Notes: generated by a model not told the origin, from the sequence alone. Counted from the stretch's first letter, positions 18,959 to 28,766 are shown. The stretch is DNA of 64,000 bases from Shinella fusca (GCF_014203155.1 NZ_JACHIK010000004.1:186001-250000), one strand, 5' to 3'. Made by a program: numbers and translations.

Positions 18959-19636
18959 TCACTCCGTTTCGGTGGCCGGCGGCGGCGTCAGGGATGAGAG
19001 AACGGCAAGGTCCCTGTCCGGCGCCGTGGAATAGGCGCGCAGGAAGACGCGAAGGCCGTTGCGGATGTAGCGCTCGATGGTCGCCCGGTCGGGCACGGCA
19101 TCGGGAATGTGCAGCGCCTTGTTGCGCGGCGCCGAGAGGATGAGGCCCCAGAGGTCTTCCGCCGCAAGCTCGGCATCGTCGAAGACGAGCCGGCCCGCCG
19201 CGCGCTGGCGTTCCAGATAGGCGATCATGCCGGCGAGCACCCGGTCGGGGCCGGACGCCTGGTAGGCGCGGCCGACATCCGGCAGCCGCTGCGCCTCGCC
19301 GATGATCAGCCGGGCGAGGTTCAGCATGTCTGGACGGAGCACGACATCGGCATAGTGCCAGGAGAAGGCATAGAGTTCGGCGACCATGCCCGAGGCGGTG
19401 GGATACTCGAAGGATTCGAGCATGTGGTCCCGCTCCTCGGTCATCATGGCGGTGAAGAGCTCGTCCTTCGAGGGGAAATACTGGTAGAGCGTCGGCTTGG
19501 AGAGCCCCGCTTCCGCCGCGATGTCGTCCATCGAGGCGCTGACGAAGCCCTTCTGCGAGAAGACGGTGAGCGCGGCATCGAGAATGCGGCGCTCGCGCAG
19601 GATGCGGTTCTGCTGGCGCTTGGGAAGAGCGGTCAT
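18959..19636 (-). CDS. TetR-family regulator inside the ring-cleavage operon
   Basis: A 225-residue one-component repressor. The helix-turn-helix spans about 30-55 (SMDDIAAEAGLSKPTLYQYF). The rest is an all-helical ligand domain with low similarity, resembling AcrR-type C-terminal domains. Its ATG overlaps the stop of the hydrolase gene (ATGA), so it is translated from the same mRNA, implying autoregulation. The probable target is the AT-rich promoter upstream of the nicX-like gene (23301-23350). The inducer should be the pathway substrate or an intermediate. Confidence 0.9.
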   Translation of the reverse strand: MTALPKRQQNRILRERRILDAALTVFSQKGFVSASMDDIAAEAGLSKPTLYQYFPSKDELFTAMMTEERDHMLESFEYPTASGMVAELYAFSWHYADVVLRPDMLNLARLIIGEAQRLPDVGRAYQASGPDRVLAGMIAYLERQRAAGRLVFDDAELAAEDLWGLILSAPRNKALHIPDAVPDRATIERYIRNGLRVFLRAYSTAPDRDLAVLSSLTPPPATETE

Positions 19637-20880
19637 CGCACGACCTCCGACAGGAACGCGCAGAGGACCCTGTTATAGGCCTCGGGCCGCTCGACATTGC
19701 AGACATGGCCCGCATCCTCGATCACCTCGAAGCGGACGAAGGCGCGCGGCGCGGCCGCGACGATGCGGCCCGCAACCCCGCGGATCTCATCGGGGGACGC
19801 GAGCCGGTCGTGCCGCCCCGTCATCATCAGCACCGGCATGGCGAGCCGGGAGAAGTCGAAGCGTTCCGGCGGATGGGTGAAGCAATGGAGCGCATCGCGG
19901 TAGGTCGCGGCCGGAATGGCCGCCATGGAGGCGAACAGCGCCTGCCGGACCGCCTCGTCCGCATCCGGCCCTGCCAGCACGTCGACGACCGCCGGCGCGA
20001 AATCGGCCGGCGTCCTGCCGGCGTTCAGCGGCACTTCGCGGGCGGCCTGGAATGCCTCGCGCTCGGCGATGCCGGCCTCCGACATGCCCGTGCAGCCGCC
20101 GGAAAGGACGAGGCCCGCCAGCCTCTCCGGATGGCGCATGGCGAAGGACGTGGCGATCCACGACCCGTAGGAAAGGCCGCAGAGCACGAGCCGCGCCGCG
20201 CCCAGCGCATCGGCGACCCGGAGGATGTCGCCGCAATAATCCTCGACCGTGCTCTGTGCCGCGCCGCGCCCGCTTTCGCCATAGCCGCGCAGGTCGAGCG
20301 CGGCGGCCCGCGCCGCCGGCGCCACAGCGCGAAGCTGCGCCAGCCAGTTCGTCCGCCCGCCGCCGATGCCGTGCAGGAAAAGCACGAGCGGCCCCGGCCT
20401 TTGCGGCGTGACGGTCAGCGCCAGCGGCGGCTCGCCGTCGAGGAAGACGGTTTCGAGGTCTCCGGAAAGCTCGCCGAGCGCGGCGATCCCCATCTCGAAG
20501 ATCGCCTTCGTGCCGGCGGCAATCGCCGGGGCGCGCTCGGCGGAGGCGGAAAACCGTGCCGACCATTCGATCCGGCTGCCACCGCCCTCGTCGGGAAAAA
20601 CCGCAAGCCGGGCGTCGTAACGCTCCACCCCGGCAATGCCTTCGAGATGCGTATAGGCGAGCACCCGGTCGGTATCGGAGCGGTAGGTGAGCTGTTCGCG
20701 GTAGAGCGTGTCCTCGCCCTTTGCCGTGAAGGCGCGGATCAGGGCGCCGCGCGCGTCGCGCTCGGCCCGGATCTCCGCAATCGCCGGGTGCCAGGCGCCG
20801 CAGAAATTCCCGGCAACGGCCCACACCGCGGCAGGTTCCGCCGCGCAATGCCCGATGACCTGAACCTGCTCCTCGGCCAT
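19633..20880 (-). CDS. SRPBCC-domain/alpha-beta hydrolase fusion protein
   Basis: A 415-residue two-domain protein. Residues 1-145 look like an SRPBCC (polyketide cyclase/START-like) domain. Residues 160-415 are an alpha/beta hydrolase with HGIGGGRTNW (170-179), nucleophile elbow GLSYGS with Ser237, Asp358 in TGRHDRL and His392 in DAGHVC, so the triad is intact. Next to a NicX-like dioxygenase, the hydrolase half would be expected to act as a NicD-type deformylase on N-formylmaleamate or an analogue. The SRPBCC half may bind a hydrophobic ring intermediate. I do not recognise this fusion from characterised pyridine pathways. Confidence 0.75.
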   Translation of the reverse strand: MAEEQVQVIGHCAAEPAAVWAVAGNFCGAWHPAIAEIRAERDARGALIRAFTAKGEDTLYREQLTYRSDTDRVLAYTHLEGIAGVERYDARLAVFPDEGGGSRIEWSARFSASAERAPAIAAGTKAIFEMGIAALGELSGDLETVFLDGEPPLALTVTPQRPGPLVLFLHGIGGGRTNWLAQLRAVAPAARAAALDLRGYGESGRGAAQSTVEDYCGDILRVADALGAARLVLCGLSYGSWIATSFAMRHPERLAGLVLSGGCTGMSEAGIAEREAFQAAREVPLNAGRTPADFAPAVVDVLAGPDADEAVRQALFASMAAIPAATYRDALHCFTHPPERFDFSRLAMPVLMMTGRHDRLASPDEIRGVAGRIVAAAPRAFVRFEVIEDAGHVCNVERPEAYNRVLCAFLSEVVR

Positions 20881-20883
20881 GGC

Positions 20884-22194
20884 TCAGCGAAGCCCCTTCA
20901 GCGTTCCGCCCGTGCCGCGCCAGAGCGAGGAGCGCGCGCCGCCCTCGTCGCCCGGCGCCTTGTCGAGCTCGTCCAGGTCGTAGAGCGTCAGCACGGAGAG
21001 GTAATCCTCCATGATCTCGGACGTATAGGGCAGCATCAGCGCGCCGCAGCGGCTGTCGCGATACATGCGCTCCAGCGGCAGGGATTTCAGCATGGACTGC
21101 CCGCCGCAGGTGCGGATGGCGAGCGCCGCGATCTCCTGCACGCCCTCCATCACGTTGTACTGGGCGGCATACATGCGCATGACCTGCGCCTTGCTCGGAA
21201 AGCCCTGCGCCTCCATGAAGGCCTGCCACCAGAGCGCGCGCATGGCGGCGAGCTGGGCGTACATCTTGCCGACGGTGATGCGCTTCGTGCCGAACATGCG
21301 CCGGTCGGCCGGCGGCTGGCCGGGCAGCTCGCCGCGCAGATACGCCACGGTGAAATCGAAGGCCCCCTGCGCCACGCCCATATAGGTCGGCGAGAGCGTC
21401 GCCATCATGTGCGGCCAGTGCGGCAGGGTCTTGATGAAGATGCCGCGCGGCATCATCAGGTCTTCCTCGGTGACGAAGACGTCCTTCAGCACGAGGTCGC
21501 GGCTGTTGGTGCCGCGCATGCCGAGCGGATCCCAGCTTCCGGTGACGGAAAGGCCGGGCGCATCCTTGTGCACGACGAAGATCATCGTGTCCTCGTGACG
21601 CGGCTCCACGCCCTCGAAATGCTCGGTGCAGACGATGGAATAGTAGTCGCAATAGCCGGCGAGCGAGGCGAACTTCTTGAAACCGTTGATGACCCAGCCG
21701 CCGTCGACCTTGCGGCAAGCAGTCTGCGCAGGCTTCGACGTCCAGTTCTGCCCGGCCTCGGAGATGGGCTGCGAATAGATGCCCTGCTCCTTGACCGCGC
21801 GGCGGAACTGGCGCTCGCGCAGCGGGGCGAAGGCGGCGCGGTCCTCGTCGGTGAGGCTCGGCAGTTCGTACATGAACCGCGACCACATCATGGAGGAGTT
21901 GTGCATGTTGAAGGTGAGTGCCGTCGCGCCGCAATACTTGCCGATCTCCGCGCCGACCATCGCATATTCGCCGAGGCTGAAGCCGTGCCCGCCGAATTCC
22001 TGCGGCACCGTCAGCGTCAGGAAGCCCTCGGCGGCGAGGTCCTTGTAGTTCTCCACCGGAAAGGACGCCTCGTCGTCGATGGCCCTTGCGCGCGGCGCGA
22101 AACGCTCGCGGCCGAGCTCGTTGATGCGGGTGAGGACCGCCAGCACTTCGGGCCGGATGCGGGAGAGGTCGTAGTAGTCTGCAGGTTCGCTCAT
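20884..22194 (-). CDS. Acyl-CoA dehydrogenase-like flavoprotein, probable monooxygenase
   Basis: A 436-residue protein with the acyl-CoA dehydrogenase fold: N-terminal helical domain, FAD region around 142-240 (LGMRGTNSRDL near 224-234) and C-terminal helices (RTCGGQSM 361-368, ERMYRDSR 375-382). The segment that should carry the catalytic YEGT glutamate reads LMLPYTSEI (386-394), with no acidic residue at the position. The alternative base position seen in isovaleryl-CoA dehydrogenases is also not Glu. Fold members that lost the base (DszC, IacA type) are flavin-dependent monooxygenases. A flavin reductase in the same operon supports an oxygenase role. An acyl-CoA substrate is not excluded. 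Confidence 0.75.
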   Translation of the reverse strand: MSEPADYYDLSRIRPEVLAVLTRINELGRERFAPRARAIDDEASFPVENYKDLAAEGFLTLTVPQEFGGHGFSLGEYAMVGAEIGKYCGATALTFNMHNSSMMWSRFMYELPSLTDEDRAAFAPLRERQFRRAVKEQGIYSQPISEAGQNWTSKPAQTACRKVDGGWVINGFKKFASLAGYCDYYSIVCTEHFEGVEPRHEDTMIFVVHKDAPGLSVTGSWDPLGMRGTNSRDLVLKDVFVTEEDLMMPRGIFIKTLPHWPHMMATLSPTYMGVAQGAFDFTVAYLRGELPGQPPADRRMFGTKRITVGKMYAQLAAMRALWWQAFMEAQGFPSKAQVMRMYAAQYNVMEGVQEIAALAIRTCGGQSMLKSLPLERMYRDSRCGALMLPYTSEIMEDYLSVLTLYDLDELDKAPGDEGGARSSLWRGTGGTLKGLR

Positions 22195-22216
22195 CGTCAG
22201 TCCTTCTCAAATCCGG

Positions 22217-23266
22217 TCAGAGGGCGAGATCGCCCTGGAGACGGCCTTCCTTCACCACAACGAGGCCATCGAGCGTGATCGTGCACTTGCGCATCGGCAG
22301 GTCGAAATGCCCCTCGGTGAAGCGGCCGGCATATTGGTTGGCGCCGGTCGACCAGAGGAAATTGCCGGCCCAGGCGCGGAACTCGACGGCCTGCATGTCG
22401 CGCTTGTCGTAGAGCGCGCCGGAGACCCAGCGGGCGGCAGGGTTCATGCCCCAGCCGACATGGGAAAAGCCGTAGGCCAGCGGATCCTCCCAGGCTTCCA
22501 TGTAATCGCGGAAGAGCTCGGCATCCAAACCGTCGCCCTTGATTTCCTTGACGAAATCGTTCTCGACGGTGAAGTCGATGCGGCTCGTCAGGTAGCTCTT
22601 GAAGGTGAGGTTCATGTCGCCGACATCCATGACGATGCGGCCGTTGACCGTGTTCGGCCCCGGGAAGGCGAGGCAGAGCCCGCCCGGCCAGTGGGCGACC
22701 GCGCCCGGCGTGGTGCCGAAGCCCGGCGTGCCGCCGCAGGGGGCGTTGCGAAGGTCGATGGCAAGGTCCGTGCCCGCCGCCGAAGTCACGCGCATTTCGC
22801 TCGCCTCGCGCAGCATGCGGATGCCGAGCGCCACCTTCGGGCCGAGCTCGGCCTTCGGCTCGCAGCGCTCGAGGATTTCCGGATGCTCGTTGCAGATCAC
22901 GAGGATGCGCGCGCCCGCCTCCTCGATCTCCGGCCATTCGGCGGCGTGGATCATGCCCTCGACGGTGCAGTCGACGATGATCTCGCACTGCTTCATGGCC
23001 TCGATCGCCGCCCGGTTGCCCTGGATGGCAAGGGAGGTGCCCGTCGACTTGACGGGAACCGGCGCCGTCTGGCGCGGCGTCGGCATGGTGATCATGCAGT
23101 AGTCGGCACCAAGATCGTGGCAGGCAAGGTCGGCAAGCTGCACCAGCACGGGCCGCGACTGCGTCTCCGCAACGATGGCCACGCGCGTTCCACGGCCTAT
23201 GCCATTGAGCACGAATACCCGTCGGAAGCAGGCAAGCCACTTCCCTTCAATGCGCTCCTGCAACAT
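22217..23266 (-). CDS. nicX: NicX-type 2,5-dihydroxypyridine 5,6-dioxygenase
   Basis: A 349-residue extradiol-like enzyme of the NicX family, which opens 2,5-dihydroxypyridine to N-formylmaleamate. The iron ligands of NicX are conserved in context: His in YGFSHVGWGM (H269), and His and Asp in GHFDLPMRKC (H320, D322). Further family text is IVMDVGDMNLTFKSYL (211-226) and WAGNFLWSTGANQYAG (299-314). Databases sometimes label this family aminopeptidase T-like, but the ligand set fits the dioxygenase. The start has a GGGAGAA RBS. It heads the seven-gene operon; the true ring substrate could be a substituted hydroxypyridine. Confidence 0.82.
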   Translation of the reverse strand: MLQERIEGKWLACFRRVFVLNGIGRGTRVAIVAETQSRPVLVQLADLACHDLGADYCMITMPTPRQTAPVPVKSTGTSLAIQGNRAAIEAMKQCEIIVDCTVEGMIHAAEWPEIEEAGARILVICNEHPEILERCEPKAELGPKVALGIRMLREASEMRVTSAAGTDLAIDLRNAPCGGTPGFGTTPGAVAHWPGGLCLAFPGPNTVNGRIVMDVGDMNLTFKSYLTSRIDFTVENDFVKEIKGDGLDAELFRDYMEAWEDPLAYGFSHVGWGMNPAARWVSGALYDKRDMQAVEFRAWAGNFLWSTGANQYAGRFTEGHFDLPMRKCTITLDGLVVVKEGRLQGDLAL

Positions 23267-23300
23267 TGAATTCTCCCGGTTCTGGATCGCCCCTCAGCGA

Positions 23301-23350
23301 TTTCTTTACTTATGAGTTAAAAATTCTTTTAAGTCTGAAGTTTTGTCAAG
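23301..23350 (-). promoter_or_regulatory. Candidate promoter of the nicX operon
   Basis: An AT-rich stretch in otherwise GC-rich DNA. On the minus strand a perfect TTGACA lies at 23344-23349, with an AT-rich but imperfect -10 about 17 bases away (GAATTT, 23321-23326). Weak dyad symmetry (ACTTA...TAAGT) around 23308-23334 could be the TetR site. The leader to the ATG is about 50 bases. The rest of 23267-23471 has no gene. Confidence 0.5.
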
Positions 23351-23471
23351 TGATAATTCCAGAGGGAATTTCACGCCGCGAAACTGGACGATTTCCGCCC
23401 GTTCGCCGGCGATGGGAAAGCGCACGGCGTTGCTCGATATGTGCTTGTTTTGTCGGGAAAAGACGGTGCCG

Positions 23472-24212
23472 TCAGTAGGTGGCCCGGCCGCCCGAGAGGT
23501 CGAAGACCGCCCCGGTGGTGAAGCTGTTTTCCTTCGAGACCAGCCAGGCCACCATGGCGGCGGCTTCCTCGACGTCGAGGAAGCGCCCGCGGGGGATCTT
23601 GCCGCGCATGTATTCGATGAATTCGGGCGTGAGCTGTTCGAGGATGCGCGTTTCGGCCGTCGCCGGCGTTATGGCGTTGACGGCGATGTCGTAGCCGGCA
23701 AGTTCCTTGCCGAGCGACTTGGTAAGCCCGATCACGGCAGCCTTCGATGCCGAATAGGCCGAGGCGTTCGGATTGCCCTCCTTGCCGGCGATGGAGGCGA
23801 TGTTGACGATGCGCCCGTAGCCGCGCGCCTTCATGCCCGGCACCGCCGCGCGGCAGACATGGAACGTGCCGTGCAGGTTGACGTCGATGATCGCCTTCCA
23901 CATCGCCACGTCATAGGCGTCGAGCGGCGCGGCGGGGCCGGCGATGCCGGCGGAGTTGACGACGATCGAGACCGGCCCGGAAATATCCTCGCTCGCTTTC
24001 ATCGCGGCCTCGACGGCGGCATGGTCGGTGACGTCGACAGCGATGCTGCCGCCACCGAGGCTCGCCGCCGCATCGCGTGCGAGCGGGCCGTCGATGTCCC
24101 ACAGCGTCACCCGGGCGCCGGACGCCGCCATGCGCCTCGCCATGGCATAGCCGAGGCCCTGGCCGCCGCCGGTGACGACGGCATGCTGCCCGGAAAGGTC
24201 GATCTGGTTCAT
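23472..24212 (-). CDS. Short-chain dehydrogenase/reductase, sugar or polyol type
   Basis: A 246-residue classical SDR: cofactor motif TGGGQGLG (15-22), NSAG near 85, catalytic Ser and YSASK (about 137-157). An acidic residue after beta-2 (WDIDG) favours NAD over NADP. It closes the minus-strand operon with the CUT1 importer, 12 bases after permease 2. It may oxidise an imported sugar or polyol (for example a tetrose or tetritol) towards erythronate or threonate; that is inference from context. I cannot assign a substrate. Confidence 0.8.
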   Translation of the reverse strand: MNQIDLSGQHAVVTGGGQGLGYAMARRMAASGARVTLWDIDGPLARDAAASLGGGSIAVDVTDHAAVEAAMKASEDISGPVSIVVNSAGIAGPAAPLDAYDVAMWKAIIDVNLHGTFHVCRAAVPGMKARGYGRIVNIASIAGKEGNPNASAYSASKAAVIGLTKSLGKELAGYDIAVNAITPATAETRILEQLTPEFIEYMRGKIPRGRFLDVEEAAAMVAWLVSKENSFTTGAVFDLSGGRATY

Positions 24213-24224
24213 GGCTCCGCCTTC

Positions 24225-25127
24225 CTATTCCTTCACCGCGCCCGTCATGGACGAGACGTAGTAGTCGACGAAGAAGGAATAGAGGATGACGACCGGCAGC
24301 GAGCCGAAGAGCGCGCCCGCCATCAGCGATCCCCATTCGAAGACGTCGCCGCGCACGAGCTCCGTCAGCACGCCGACGGGCACAGTCTTGTTCTCGGAGG
24401 ACTGGATGAAGGTGAGCGCGTAGATGAATTCGTTCCACGACAGCGTGAAGGCGAAGATGCCCGCCGAGATCAGGCCGGGCACGGCGAGCGGCAGGATGAT
24501 CCTGACGAGGATCTGCCAGCGCGAGGCGCCGTCCACCAGCGCGCTTTCCTCCAGCTCGAAGGGGATCGAGCGGAAGTAGCCCATCAGCAGCCAGGTGCAG
24601 AAGGGGATGAGGAAGGTCGGATAGGTGAAGATCAGCGCAAGGCGCGAATCGTACATGCCGAGCTTGAAGACGATGAAGGCGAGCGGAATGAAGAGGATCG
24701 ACGGCGGCACGAGATAGGCGAGGAAGACGAGCAGGCCGACGGAGCGCGAGCCGGTGAAGCGCACGCGCTCGATCGCATAGGCGCCGAAGACGGAGGCGAA
24801 GAGCGACAGGGCCGTCGAGCAGACGGCGACCAGCATCGTGTTCCACAGCCAGCCCGGATAGGACGTCTGGAAGAGCAGGTACTTGATGTGGTCGAGCGTC
24901 GGCCCCACGACCCAGAACGGGCTGTAATTGTTGTAGTCGGTGAGCTGCGCATTCGGCTTCACCGCCGTGATCGCCATCCAGTAGAACGGGAAGAGCAGCA
25001 CGAAGACGAAGACGGCCATCGGCAGGTAGAGAACGACGATGCGGCGCGGCAGGCGGTTGAGATAGCTCATGCCCTCGTTGTCGTCGGTGAGAACGTCGGC
25101 GGGGATCGTGGTCCTGGTCGTGTTCAT
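24225..25127 (-). CDS. Carbohydrate ABC transporter permease, CUT1 (MalG) type
   Basis: An inner-membrane permease of 300 residues with six helices. The docking loop EESALVDGASRWQILVRIIL (about 207-226) is the MalG-class EAA motif. The start at 25127 has a GGGAGGAAG RBS, 16 bases after permease 1. It forms the pore with the 25144-26076 product for the sugar or sugar acid feeding the erythronate/threonate enzymes. Confidence 0.9.
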   Translation of the reverse strand: MNTTRTTIPADVLTDDNEGMSYLNRLPRRIVVLYLPMAVFVFVLLFPFYWMAITAVKPNAQLTDYNNYSPFWVVGPTLDHIKYLLFQTSYPGWLWNTMLVAVCSTALSLFASVFGAYAIERVRFTGSRSVGLLVFLAYLVPPSILFIPLAFIVFKLGMYDSRLALIFTYPTFLIPFCTWLLMGYFRSIPFELEESALVDGASRWQILVRIILPLAVPGLISAGIFAFTLSWNEFIYALTFIQSSENKTVPVGVLTELVRGDVFEWGSLMAGALFGSLPVVILYSFFVDYYVSSMTGAVKE

Positions 25128-25143
25128 GGTCTTCCTCCCGGTC

Positions 25144-26076
25144 TCAATCCTGGCCGCCCTGCTGCCATTTGCGGCGTTGCAGGCCGAAGAAACTGAACAT
25201 GATGGCGGCGAGCAGGAACGGCACCATCGCCACGGCGATCGCCGCGCCTTCGCCGAGCTGCCCGCCCGGAATGCCGCGCTGGAAGGAGAGCGTCGCCATG
25301 AGGTGCGTCGCGTTCACCGGCCCGCCCTTCGTCAGCACGTAGATGAGCTGGAAATCGGTGAAGGTGAAGAGGACGGAGAAGGTCATGACCACGGCGATGA
25401 TCGGCGTCAGCATGGGCAGCGTCACATAGCGGAAACGCTGCCAGCTCGTGGCCCCGTCGAGCGAGGCGGCTTCCTGCAGCGAGGCCGGAATGGTCTGGAG
25501 GCCGGCGAGCAGCGAGATCGCGACGAACGGAATGCCGCGCCAGACGTTCGCCGCGATGACAGAGGCCCTGGCATTCTGCGGGTCGCCGAGGAAATTGATC
25601 GGCCCGTCGATGACGCCGAGCTTCATCAGGGACCAGGAAACGATCGAGAACTGGCTGTCGTAGATCCACCAGAAGGCGAGCGCCGACAGCACCGTCGGCA
25701 CCACCCAGGGCAGAAGGACGATGGCGCGCAGGAACGACTTGCACGGCAGGTTCTCGTTGAGCAGCAGCGCGAGCCACAGGCCGAGGGCGAATTTCAGCAC
25801 CGAGGCGACGGAGGTGTAGAGCAGCGTGTTGAAGACGGAGAGCCAGAAGACCTTGTCCTGCGCCAGGAACTCGTAGTTCTCCAGCCCGATGAAGACGCCG
25901 TCCCGGCCGATCCGCGTATCGGTGAAGCCGAGCCACACGCCGAGGCCGAGCGGATAGGTGAGAAAGCAGACGAGGAACACCGCGGCCGGCAACATGAAGA
26001 GGAAGCCGAGCACATTGTTGTTCTGCATCAGCGACGCCATGGCGGATGGCGGCTTACCGGACGGCACGACGGACAT
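25144..26076 (-). CDS. Carbohydrate ABC transporter permease, CUT1 (MalF) type
   Basis: A 310-residue inner-membrane permease with about six helices. The docking loop QEAASLDGATSWQRFRYVTL (about 209-228) is clear. A GGGGAG RBS precedes the ATG at 26076. The 72-base gap to the binding-protein stop contains a strong hairpin. Confidence 0.9.
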   Translation of the reverse strand: MSVVPSGKPPSAMASLMQNNNVLGFLFMLPAAVFLVCFLTYPLGLGVWLGFTDTRIGRDGVFIGLENYEFLAQDKVFWLSVFNTLLYTSVASVLKFALGLWLALLLNENLPCKSFLRAIVLLPWVVPTVLSALAFWWIYDSQFSIVSWSLMKLGVIDGPINFLGDPQNARASVIAANVWRGIPFVAISLLAGLQTIPASLQEAASLDGATSWQRFRYVTLPMLTPIIAVVMTFSVLFTFTDFQLIYVLTKGGPVNATHLMATLSFQRGIPGGQLGEGAAIAVAMVPFLLAAIMFSFFGLQRRKWQQGGQD

Positions 26077-26104
26077 GGCTTCTCCCCTGGATCTCGTCTG
26101 GAAA

Positions 26105-26129
26105 CCCCGGCGGCAACGCGCCGCCGGGG
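26105..26129 (-). repeat. Hairpin between the CUT1 binding protein and permease genes
   Basis: A perfect ten-base stem (26105-26114 with 26120-26129) and a five-base loop lie 19 bases after the binding-protein stop. No T-run follows on the minus strand. It fits an mRNA-stabilising element that favours binding-protein over permease expression. Confidence 0.7.
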
Positions 26130-26148
26130 CCTGGAGCTGTGCGTCGCG

Positions 26149-27456
26149 TCAGACGCGGTAGTAGCGGTTGGCGCGGCGTTCGGCTTCCGCGGCCGCCTCT
26201 TCGGGCGTCATCTGGCCGGTCACGGCCGCGGCGAACATGTCGACGAGCACGTAGTCGGCCATCACGCCGGCGGAGGCATAGCCCAGCGGGCCGGCATAGC
26301 CGTTCGGGCGCAGCGTCTCCGAGGCGCGCGCATAGGGCGCGTGGATCGGGTCGGCCGTCCAGACCGGGTTGTCGGCGAAGGCCTTGAGCGGCTGGCAGCA
26401 ATAGGCGCTCGCCCCGGTGATCCAGGAATTCATCTGCTCGGCTTCCATCATGAACTTGATGTAGGCCTTGGCCGCTTCCGGATACTTCGTGTGGCTGAAG
26501 AGCAGGAGCGAGCTGGTCTGGTGCAGCTCGACGCTCTGGCCGACGGGGCCGATCGGGAAGTTGGTCGTGCGGATGTCCGCCGCGATCTCGGCGAGCGCCG
26601 GGTCCTTCTTCGCCGCGTAGTAGACCGAGACGCCGTTGGCGATCAGCGATACCTGGCCGGCAAGGAAGGCGCGGTTGTTGTTGATGTCCTGCCAGCTCTC
26701 GGTGCCCGGGATGAAGGTCTCGTAGAGCGCCTTGGCATAGTTGATCGCCTTGATCGTCTCCGGGCTGTTGATGGTGACGGCACCGCCCTCGTCCACCATC
26801 TTGCCGCCGTGGCTCCACAACAGCCAGTGGGCATAGTTGTTGCCGTCGCCGACGGCCTTGCCGTGCGGGAAGCCGGCGGGCGTGCCCTTGGCCTTCAGCG
26901 CCTTGCACAGTTCGAGGAAGCCGTCCGTATCCTTCGGGAACTCCTTGAAGCCGGCGGCCTCCATGTGGCTCTGGCGGTAGACGACCGCGTTGCCGATGGC
27001 CGTCAGCGGCATGGCGATGAACTTGTCGCCGCGCATCGCATAGCCCTTCATGCCGTCGTACCAGCCGCCGTACTTGCCGCCGAGATAGTTGGCGAGCTCC
27101 GTCAGGTCGACCAGCTTGTCGGGATACTGGTGGGCATCGTCGAACCAGCACATGACGAGGTCCGGCCCGGAGCCGACATTGGCGGCCACGGCAGCCTTCG
27201 GGCGGATGTCCTCCCAGCTTTCCTTGTCGACGCGGACCTCGACGCCGGTCGCCTCGGTGAACTTCTTGGTATTGGCGAGCCAGGCGTCCTCGTCGCCCTG
27301 CACGAACGGCGTCCAGCGCAGGAGGCGAAGGCTGGCGCCCTCCTCCGGCGTGTAGGTCGGCTCGGCCGCCTGGGCGAAGCTCGGTCGGATGCCGAGACCG
27401 GCAAGGCCGGCCGCAGCGGCGGATGCTGCAAGAAAATCGCGTCTTTTGAACGTCAT
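26149..27456 (-). CDS. Carbohydrate ABC transporter binding protein (CUT1, SBP_bac_1 type)
   Basis: A periplasmic protein of 435 residues from the ATG at 27456, which has an excellent RBS (AGGAGG). The N-terminus MTFKRRDFLAASAAAAG resembles a Tat or Sec signal with cleavage near FAQA. The mature part begins AAEPTYTPEEGASLRLLRW and the length fits the MalE/UgpB group. It binds the cargo of the importer encoded around it. Proximity to denD, ltnD and otn genes suggests a C4 sugar acid or its precursor, but the ligand is not visible. Confidence 0.88.
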   Translation of the reverse strand: MTFKRRDFLAASAAAAGLAGLGIRPSFAQAAEPTYTPEEGASLRLLRWTPFVQGDEDAWLANTKKFTEATGVEVRVDKESWEDIRPKAAVAANVGSGPDLVMCWFDDAHQYPDKLVDLTELANYLGGKYGGWYDGMKGYAMRGDKFIAMPLTAIGNAVVYRQSHMEAAGFKEFPKDTDGFLELCKALKAKGTPAGFPHGKAVGDGNNYAHWLLWSHGGKMVDEGGAVTINSPETIKAINYAKALYETFIPGTESWQDINNNRAFLAGQVSLIANGVSVYYAAKKDPALAEIAADIRTTNFPIGPVGQSVELHQTSSLLLFSHTKYPEAAKAYIKFMMEAEQMNSWITGASAYCCQPLKAFADNPVWTADPIHAPYARASETLRPNGYAGPLGYASAGVMADYVLVDMFAAAVTGQMTPEEAAAEAERRANRYYRV

Positions 27457-27602
27457 TTGCACTCCTCCTAGGATGCGGGCTTTGCTCGTTCGAGCATTCG
27501 CCGTCCCGCTTCGGCGAATGCCTCGCATCGGTGCCCGGCCTTGCCGGGACCCAATCGCCGCCAGCACCTCCGGGCCCTCCTCCCGGCGGCGCTGGGCGAT
27601 GT

Positions 27603-28670
<1,068 letters not shown>

Positions 28671-28766
28671 ATACGTTCCTCCCAGAACCGATTTGCCGTG
28701 CCGTGCCGGGGCGGGTCCTCCTCAAGACCTTGCGCCCCGGCGGTCCGCCACGCTTATTCCTGCCCG

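Noticed and set aside
17613-19715. Apparent fusion of the glutamine-synthetase-like protein with a longer N-terminal region
   Set aside because: The extension is an out-of-frame reading of the TetR gene; the family N-terminus MTLDAYLADP starts at 18956.
22217-23266. Aminopeptidase T/M29 annotation for the NicX-like protein
   Set aside because: The conserved His269/His320/Asp322 context matches the iron site of NicX-type dioxygenases, and the operon contains ring-degradation functions instead of peptidase partners.
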